18,678 nucleotides of DNA, from NCBI GenBank assembly GCA_037447655.1, contig JBBHKE010002758.1, positions 214,449-233,126 of the forward strand, written 5' to 3'. Positions 1-8,100 of this stretch are shown one piece after another. This DNA is from Zygnema cylindricum (taxonomy: Eukaryota > Streptophyta > Zygnematophyceae > Zygnematales > Zygnemataceae). Each line of letters starts with the position of its first letter. The first letter of the stretch is position 1. The translations under genes were made by a program, and so were the position numbers. The notes below the pieces were generated by a model. The model saw only the letters and a list, made by a program, of their open reading frames with translations. It did not search any database and was not told where the DNA came from.

Positions 1-1320
1 GAGGTTATGCGTTAAACGTCAAAGCTGGCGGCGGTAAGTGCGTCCCTAACCAACAGCGCTTGAACGATTTGGCCCTGCGTGTTGTCCAATTCCCACCTGA
101 AGGTAATCCGCAGGGTCATTAACATGCCTTTAAAAATGACTTCCCGCACGGAAGGTAATCCAGCGCAGACATTTGGACGCACCGAGTAAGACCAACCATT
201 GTGCATCAAATTATAAGCTACGAATTTTAGACCTTTCTTAGAAGCTTACGTTACAGTCTTGCGTTCTGACATTGCATTCGAAGATTCTTTCCAGATTTTA
301 AGCATCGAATATTAAACTACGTGTTACCAACCAGAATGAGCCACGCAGGTTTACAGACGCGACCTAATGGAAGGCACGCCCTTCAGTAAAAATTTCCGTA
401 CAATTACTGGGACGCCTAATGGAAGTCCACCCTTAACCTGTTGTGCGTCCCGGTTTAGCAAGTTCGCGACAACCAGCCCCTGCGTGATTGGCGGCGGTCG
501 AAACTGCAAATTGCGTATTGGAGGGCTTTAAGAAAAGTGATACTGACTGTCAGATGCTCATCATTATTAGAGTAAATAACTCTAAATCAGTCTCGACATT
601 TTTCGGCCAAAAGAGTATCAGCAAAAACATTCAAAAAAGTGGATAAAATTTCGTCACGCTCAATTTTATATATTTAGTGTAGTATACAGTAATTTTACAC
701 TAGCACATATAAATCCTCTACGATATTAGCAAATGGGCAGTGTAAAGATTCAAAACAGATACGTCAAGCAAAGCATTTTCCTTGGATTACGACATCTGCA
801 CTGTACTTAAGTCCACAGTATATACTGGAACCCTCAGCTATAAATCTCAATCTTTTGGCGTTATTGGTGCGTACCGTACGGCTGTTTGTTATGACTGCCA
901 ATTGACTATTCAGCCATGACTTCATGTCTACTGATCGGACGGTCAGGCGCGTCCCAAAAATATCGGAGCCGATGAGCGCGCGAGCGAGCTGTCACGAACT
1001 CACGAACTACGAACAGGTCGGGCAGCTCGAAAACATTTATCTTGACCTATGTTCTAAGATCTCTGACATGTCATTGGTCCTCGCTCGAATCCCTTTCATT
1101 CGTGCGGGTAACCGTAATTTATTGCGGCTGCACGAAACGTCCACTATAGGAAGTCCCAGTTCTATGTGGCGAAGCTCCCTTGTTCCCTTCCTTTTTCTAC
1201 GGGAAAATTGTGGCCGTCCGATTTCGATTTCCAGTGCGCAATTAAATCCCGTGTTCCCGTTCTATGTTCAAAAGTTCCCGTGTCGTACAAAAGCTTTCGC
1301 ACGTTCCGAGCATAGATCTT
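1..1320. other. Upstream intergenic DNA with weak 52-base-spaced repeats
   Basis: No convincing gene is visible. GAAGGTAATCC occurs at 99 and 151, and CCTAATGGAAG at 363 and 415; both pairs are 52 bases apart. Open frames here (for example 924-1445 on + and 1162-1563 on -) have no recognisable domain or start context. AT-rich stretches around 660-720 and a TATAAAT at about 840 could be remote promoter elements, but nothing decides this. Confidence 0.45.
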
Positions 1321-1341
1321 TACTATATATCTTCCGAAAAA

Positions 1342-1384
1342 AAGATGCTTTTTCCTGTGCAGACATTGGACCGAAAAGCATCTT
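1342..1384 (+). promoter_or_regulatory. Perfect 11-bp hairpin in the probable 5' leader
   Basis: AAGATGCTTTT (1342-1352) and AAAAGCATCTT (1374-1384) are exact reverse complements separated by 21 bases, ending 24 bases before the ATG. A TATA-like ACTATATAT lies at 1322-1330, which would place transcription start inside or just before the hairpin. The loop contains TTTCCTGTGCAG, which also looks like a splice acceptor ending at 1362, so a 5'-UTR intron is an alternative. Regulatory function is inference. Confidence 0.4.
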
Positions 1385-1408
1385 CTTGCCAAAGTGTACA
1401 AGCAAGCT

Positions 1409-2131
1409 ATGGCAGCCTCACTATATGTTTCCAAAGCTGGCTTAACTGTTTCTAGAACTGTCGTGCTGAAATCATGTACAGAATTTGTACGAAACCAGTC
1501 CACGGACATCTCTTTTAGCGGCAATATTTCAAAATTCAAATTTACAAACTGTGTTTTTAACACTTCTTCAAGTTTTGGCTCACCATTGGAGAATCATGGT
1601 TTTGTTGTCAGTGCGAAAGCAAACCGTGGTTCGAAAAAAACGAGAAGTCATTCGTCAAAATCTGTTGTGATTGTTGATAAAGATGATGAAGTTGCTGACA
1701 AGCAACTTGGTGGAGAAGATAACTGGGATGCTGCTTTTACAGAAGAAATCAAAAACAAAAACAAGAATAAGAACGAAAACAAAAACGAAAACGAAAATGT
1801 AAACCTAAACGAGAGTGACGGTTGGGACGTGGCACGCGAGATAGAAAGTGAGTTGAATCCGAAATTGACAGGTGGCAAAACTGAAGTCTCTACTTCCAAG
1901 AAAAAGAAAGGAAAGAAAGGAAAGGCAGTGAATGAAGAGAAGCAAGCTGAAGAGCAGCAGGTGGATTCAACAGAGAATGGCCAGGTTGTTTCAGCAGAGA
2001 ACAACCAGGTTGTTTCAGCAGAGAACAATCAGGTTGTTTCAACAGAGAAAAATGTTGCTGCTTTAATCGACCACATATTCAGTGAGAAATTCGATGAACT
2101 ATCTACAAACGGGACTCCAAATGTTAACCAG
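1409..2131 (+). other. Exon 1: transit peptide and low-complexity N-terminal region
   Basis: This exon encodes residues 1-241. The start MAASLYVSKAGLTVSRTVV is rich in Ser, Ala, Thr and Val and has no acidic residue for the first 24 positions, as in plastid transit peptides. A VVSA motif at 66-69 is a plausible processing site. Two related motifs follow, NWDAA at 105-109 and GWDVA at 138-142, each in an acidic setting and followed by a Glu-Ile pair. Between them, residues 115-134 alternate Lys/Glu/Val/Leu with Asn, encoded by a hexanucleotide-like AAAAAC/GAAAAC tract. A lysine patch (KKKKGKKGK, 164-172) could act as a nuclear signal. Residues 184-215 are four copies of an 8-residue repeat. 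The exon ends in phase 0 at CAG before GTTTGT, a weaker donor than the others. Confidence 0.85.
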
Positions 2132-5100
2132 GTTTGTTCTCTCGCTCTCCTGTCTGTAAATACTTTCGTTTGTTGCCGAAGATTTTATTATACTTTATTC
2201 TGTTGATTTTCTGTGTATTTTGTATTGAATTGCATGAGGCTTAGTTTCTGGTGATACATGAGGTTTACAGTATATCCAGTATTGTTAAATATGGATAGGG
2301 AGAAACTTTAAGCTTATATATCTTCGGCTTTCTCTCTCTTCCTCTCTTCCCCTCTCTCCTTTCCCCTCTCCATTATTTTTCTTGTGACAAACTTACGTCA
2401 GATTTTTGAATGTTTTTATGTCACATTTTTCTCTATGTTTTTTTGTGACTTTTGTCACGTTTTGAAATGTTTTCTCGTGACTTATGTTACATCATGGAAT
2501 GTTTTCTTGTGTTAACGTTGTTTCGGTCTGAAATGGTAACGGCAGAGATCATTCTTGTGCCTGTTGCTTGTTTAGAGTTTTACAAAGAATTTGTCAAGTT
2601 AAGATGTAGGTGACATTGATGTTTTCAAAGGTGAAGCCGCACGGTGTATTGCAATCAATGAAATGGAATTATTTGTGTCAATTCCAAAAAATAATGTTTC
2701 ATGCGAATTTACTGGAGGAAGACGTGCTGGATTGTCCACTCCCTTAAATAATGTTTTTAACACTTTTCTAATTTTTGACCAAAAAATGTTGTGACAACAT
2801 TATTGTTATTAACACTTAAAGCGAAGTGCAGTGTATTCAGCAAACTGAACAATTTGACAAAATGAGGTCACGTGTTGCCAAATTGAAAGGATTTTACAAT
2901 GTTTGAAACTTTAGTATGCAGCAATCCCTGGTTATTTCAAATGATTCTAGCAGAATGTTATGCCTCGAGTGCACATGGAAGTCTCCTTACACTTCTTTGG
3001 TTTGTATTCATTTTCTTCTTCTTGTTTGTCCGGGCCTTTGTTTTTCTTCAGGTGGAAGTACTTCCGGCACACAAGGAAACATTCCATTCCCTTATCACAG
3101 CTAGCCTTAACAAGCTTCATCAGGATGCCTCTGAACAGCTCAATCAGCTGAATGATTCTCTTGTAAGTTCTTTCTCTATTTCAAATCATGTTAGTGCTTG
3201 TTATGGAGTGATGGATAATACTCTTGTAGGCTCTTTCTCTGTTTCAAATCACGTTAGTCATTTTTATGGAATGATGGATATTACTCTTTTGAGCTCTTCC
3301 ACTATTTCAGATTATCATTGTCATCGAATGATTTGTGACCACTTTCTTTCAAAGTTTGAACATGTGAAAACAATTGAGAACGCTACATGTATCTGTCCCG
3401 TACTTATACGTGTTATATTGTTTTTTCGATGGACACCACATATAGCGTTTCCAAAGTTTTTTGCACATTTGAGCCATGCTGAACACTGTTTCCGGGTGAG
3501 GATACTCTTGAGTGTCAGTTTTGAAAGGTTAAAGGCTAACCGTGACTTTTTCAGCATCTATAGTTTTGCGTATTTCATTTTCAAGCAGGGATCTTGCTTC
3601 ATTCTGTTGAACTCTATTTGCATTGATGTGACATCTGTTGATGTTAGAAGGGCACTGGACGTTTCACTTCCCACCGCCCTTTAAGTGTGAAGGAATAGTT
3701 AGTATTTTTGAATCTAAAGTAGTGTCAGTAAATTAATACAGTACAGAGAGTGTGGTCGATTAAAGGCCACTTCATAAAACTGTGTTATTAAGAAAAGGTA
3801 CGACCGAATAACTGTTACTAACACTACTGGCGACAGGCAGTGTAGTGAGATTATGTTTTTGGCTATTTATGTATCTAATTTTTTTTGTTGAAATTAGCTA
3901 GGCTGTTTTGGACTTGATGTAAATGCAAAAAGTTGATCACAAATTAGTGTCAATACTGAGACCCTGTCTTCAATATTTTTAGGGTTTTGAAAACTCAGGT
4001 TCTGATATTGCTGTCAAGTTACTTTTGTTTGTTTTCAGGATGTGAAGTTCGTCCATGATTTGAGAGTGACTCTGCGTCGGCTCCGAACTGCTGTTGTCAC
4101 ATTTGAGCCTTTCATTGGTATGTTACATTGCTCATCGTTACTAAAGTTAATCACTCTAATTCGAGTGCGTGGTTTTGACCTAAAATTATAATTTTGTGGT
4201 AATGACACCATTAGTAAGCGGCCCAGAATGAGCCATGTGGCAGAACAAATTTTGGTGTGATTTATTCTAATAAAGTGTTAACGGTATTAATTTACTGACT
4301 CTAAGATCGAATGGCAGTGTACACTGACTATGCTATTAGAGTTGGTGAATTGTAAGTGTTAAAGCAATTTTTTTGCACTAAATTACATTTTGCAATGTGG
4401 CTCATTGTGGACCATTTAAAAAATAGTGTTACTAACACTAGTGTATGATTTCGGGTCAAAAGTACTCACACTCGAGTAAGTTTGATTAAGTCTATTAATG
4501 ATGTAGGTATCCTTTATGAACTGCTCTGTGCAGATAATTGTTATGGTCGATTTAGAGGAAAGGATTCATAATAAGAACCAGTAATCATTAGAAGAACCAA
4601 AAACGATGCAGGAACCAGTAATTATAATAAAATAAATTGGACCTGGCTTTCCAATTGCCTGCAAAAGGTCATTGGTGGCTCACATTTTACTGTTGCTTTG
4701 TGAAATTTGCAGACATTCCCAAAGAGGCAAACGCCAAGAGTATCTCAAAACTACTTCGTGTTCTTGGCACTTTGAGGGATAGGGATGTTATGCAGGTATG
4801 GTGTTTTTGATTTTTACTCGACTTAATTCAAGTGAAAATAACTTTTTTTTTGCCTGCATTGGTTAGATGTTGTTAATGTGAGTCAAAGACATTTCTTGAA
4901 GATTTTAGATATTGGTTGAATAATGTGGCAATTTCTTTCTGTTGTATCTCGATTGCGTCGGAGGAACCATTGTTGCAAAACTTTGGGGTGAACATTTGTT
5001 TTTCCACTGTTGGTGGTCCCTGCATATGTGTCTCTCTATGTTGATATGATGCTTATTGGCATGATTATTGTTAGATTGTCGATCGGGGTCTTTCAAGTCA

Positions 5101-8100
5101 TATTATACGTTGTCTATTTCTACATGGCTATTGACGTGAAGTACTTTTTTGTCATATAAAATAGACTTTCTAACGGATTTAGGTTTTTTTTGCTGTTAAT
5201 GACAAAGCCCCTAAACAATTTCTGAATGCAGGGTCGAGAATTGTAGCAAAAAATTATGGAGGTAGTCGAGGTTGGACATTTTAAAATTGTACATGTGCTA
5301 TATTTTATAATATATTTTTATTATAAAAGCGATGATGTTTAACGTATGAATTAAGGTTATTGCTGAATGCAGGAAACCTTTAAGGCTGTCAAGGATGAAG
5401 CAGAAAACATGGAGACAGCTGAGGTTGAGCATTTTAAAAACGTACAAAAGCGTATGAAAGCAGAACGTGCAAAAATGGTATCTGGTGCTGTAAACACTTT
5501 GCGCAGCAAATCAGCCGTTCTCTTCTTCCAGTCACTTGATGTGAGTTTGGAAACTTCTTTCCACATTTTTGAATGGGGCACTTCAATGTTGTGTCAACCC
5601 AATGCTTTTGGTTCAACAATTTTGTGAAGTATCTCTTTGTTGGTTCTTGTCCTTGTATCTCACTGCTTTTGGTTCCACAATTTTGTGGGGTGTCTGTTCG
5701 TTGAGTTCTGTCCTTGTGTCTCACTTACTCATCATGATTTGAATTAATGCATAGATATTAAATTTCATGTATGATTAATGCATAGAATTTCATTTATGAT
5801 CGGTCTGCTTCATTTATCCTTGATGTCTTTGTACACATCTTTTTTAGTTTTGGGTACAGCGGAGTACTTACTTTGGAACTGGATCTAGTGGCTGTGGTGC
5901 ACTTTTTTTTAGAGAACACTTTGTGATGATAGAGATATGTTTATGCAGGCTTTGTCTGTTTCGGTTGTCTGGAGAACTTCCCTAATATCATATACATGAG
6001 CAGCCATTAATTTTTTCGTCAATTGTTTTGTCTAATTGCATTCTGAAAATTGTTTGAGTGGTTGTTGTTTTCCATCAGTTGTTGTTTGCGTATGAACTTG
6101 CACCTGGCTTGGTTATGTGGTTGGTCTTATTTGAGATGGTGGGTTTGGAATTCATGCAGAACTGGCTTAAGAAACCCTGTTTCAAAAAGGAATACAGGGC
6201 ATTAGTAGATGCCCCATCAAGACTGGTGGTACCAGCTCTTCTCTTGCAACACATTGCTCCAATACTTTCGCACCCAGGGTGGCACATTGATGGTAGGTTC
6301 CTTATTAACATGTCTCATATAAGGAGTTCGACATTTATGTCAACGACTTTATGTTGCTTACTTTTATTTCGACTACATTAAAAAATTATAGCCATCAGGG
6401 GGAAAAGAGTTAGGGGAAAAAGAGGCTTTGTTATTTATGAAGGGTTTCACTTCGTTGGTGCTACACTGTGTATCGCTATTAGTGTTAATGTTTTTTTTTG
6501 CCACCTGAATCATTTTTTTTCCGAGTGCACTTGTCAGATTAAAAATCTGAAGTTTGTGATGGAAATGTATAAGATTCTTACCTTCCTATTGGCGGTATCC
6601 AAACGGAAATAGGAATGTTGTTCATTGAGTTCAGTTGATTTATATGGTGAAAAAACCTTAACTCTATTAATGACACAGGCTGTACCACCATATGGGTTTG
6701 TGACATCTACCATGAGCTGGATGAAGTGAGTGGAGTTTAAGTTGACAAATATATTTGTGTTAGACGAGAGATCCTTGATTCGAAGTTATGTTGTTTTTTC
6801 TGGATGTTTGTTTTCAAGGAGCTATGGTGTTCTCGTCTAAGGACACAGCATTCAGCGACCTTCTTTATGAGAAATGCATTTACATTGACATCCTCTCAGA
6901 AGCTAGTCGTCGATTGCTTGTTTTCTTTACAATGTAGTCAGTGAGCTTTCGCAGTTTGTATTCATTTTAACCTTCAACGCATTTTTTTCTTTCCTTCTTA
7001 ACATGATTCCTTCTTTCTTTATTTATGGCTTGTGCAGATTTGGGACCAAAGAACGTAAATGGCACTCCATCACTCGCAAATGGTACAAAGTCATCAAATG
7101 GAGGTGGACAGTTGAAGGGTTCAAAGGAGTTATTACCTGGTTTGGATCAACGCCAGTGTGATACCGTGCATGATCTTCGAAAAGGCCTCCGAGGTAAGAA
7201 TCCGATTCCTGCTATGTTACACTGCCAATGGAAACTAACGAGGTGAGTTTAAATAGCCAATGGAATTTGTGGAAAACAATTTCTGTATTGGCAAGCTACA
7301 GAATTTTCAGATGGATGACATTTGTTGATGTTGGGAAGAAAAGGAAAGCAAAGATTTATTAGCTTCAATCTTGTGAACCTGGAAAATTTTGTGTCTTCCA
7401 GTCTCCCTCCTTGCTTCCTTTCCTCTGTGTCCCTCCACCAATATGTTACTCCCACTTTCCGCGTCCCTCTCCCTCCCTTTCCCTCCCTCTTCCTCTGTCT
7501 CCCTCCTGTCTTCTCTAATCTTCGCACGTGTTTTTTTTTTCCATTTTGACCCATTTACCATGCCTGGTTAAGTACAGGTAACCTTTTGTTATGCCCATTA
7601 TAGTATCATGATGCCGATCCAACAGGAGAGATTTGTGTATCTCAAAATGACTGGTACTTGGGAGACCTTTAGTAAAAAAAGTTCTCATTTAGCAAACAGG
7701 TCAATCAAAAATATCAAAACTGGTGGTGGTTGTGGTGAGGTACAGAATTACGTTACTCCATGGAGCTCCTTAGTTCCGTTTATGGTGAACGTGAAAGGTT
7801 CGGAAATGTACTTGCAAATATACGCAAACTACAAGGATCTTTGGGAGACTTGCAAGATTTGCAAGTACTTGCCACTTATTTGGACCGGAAACTCTCTGCA
7901 AAAGCTCCAAATATCCGTCTTGCATTGACAGATAGTCAAAATAAGGTGAGGAACTATTTTCCCGAATATGTCAATTTCCTTGTGAATAACATTTGCTAGT
8001 TCTTTCTTTTCTTTGTGTTGGTAGAAAGTACACTGCCTATCACTGTTTAGTAAATTACCAGCGTTAACACTTTATAAAAACAAACTACACTAAATAATGT

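Larger units (their letters stand above)
3052..5540 (+). other. Exons 2-5: first half of the CHAD domain
   Basis: Exon 2 (3052-3162) encodes an amphipathic helix ending SEQLNQLNDSL. Exon 3 (4039-4117) carries the signature HDLRVTLRRLR with H284, R287, R291, R292 and R294, the basic face expected to line the polyphosphate channel. Exon 4 (4713-4795) carries LLRVLGTLRDRDV. Exon 5 (5373-5540) encodes a highly charged helical pair (residues 333-388) with many Lys and Glu. Acceptors end in CAG and donors are GTAAGT, GTATGT, GTATGG and GTGAGT. The split codon between exons 3 and 4 makes Asp305. Confidence 0.88.

Noticed and set aside
924-1445. 173-codon open frame upstream of the CHAD gene
   Set aside because: No recognisable domain, overlapping frames on both strands, and it runs across the leader hairpin and the CHAD start in another frame.
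1648-2028. 126-codon - strand frame (Ser/Phe-rich)
   Set aside because: It is the mirror of the lysine- and Asn-rich exon 1.
2899-3684. 261-codon open frame across exon 2 and intron 2
   Set aside because: Only 3052-3162 is coding in the CHAD model. The rest is intron kept open by the 63-base repeat, and the CHAD signature continues cleanly at 4039.
6058-6381. 107-codon open frame around exon 6
   Set aside because: Only 6160-6292 belongs to the protein; its flanks are intron ending in standard AG and starting with GTAGGT.
7249-7571. Several open frames on both strands in intron 7
   Set aside because: They are translations of a CCCT/GGGA tract.
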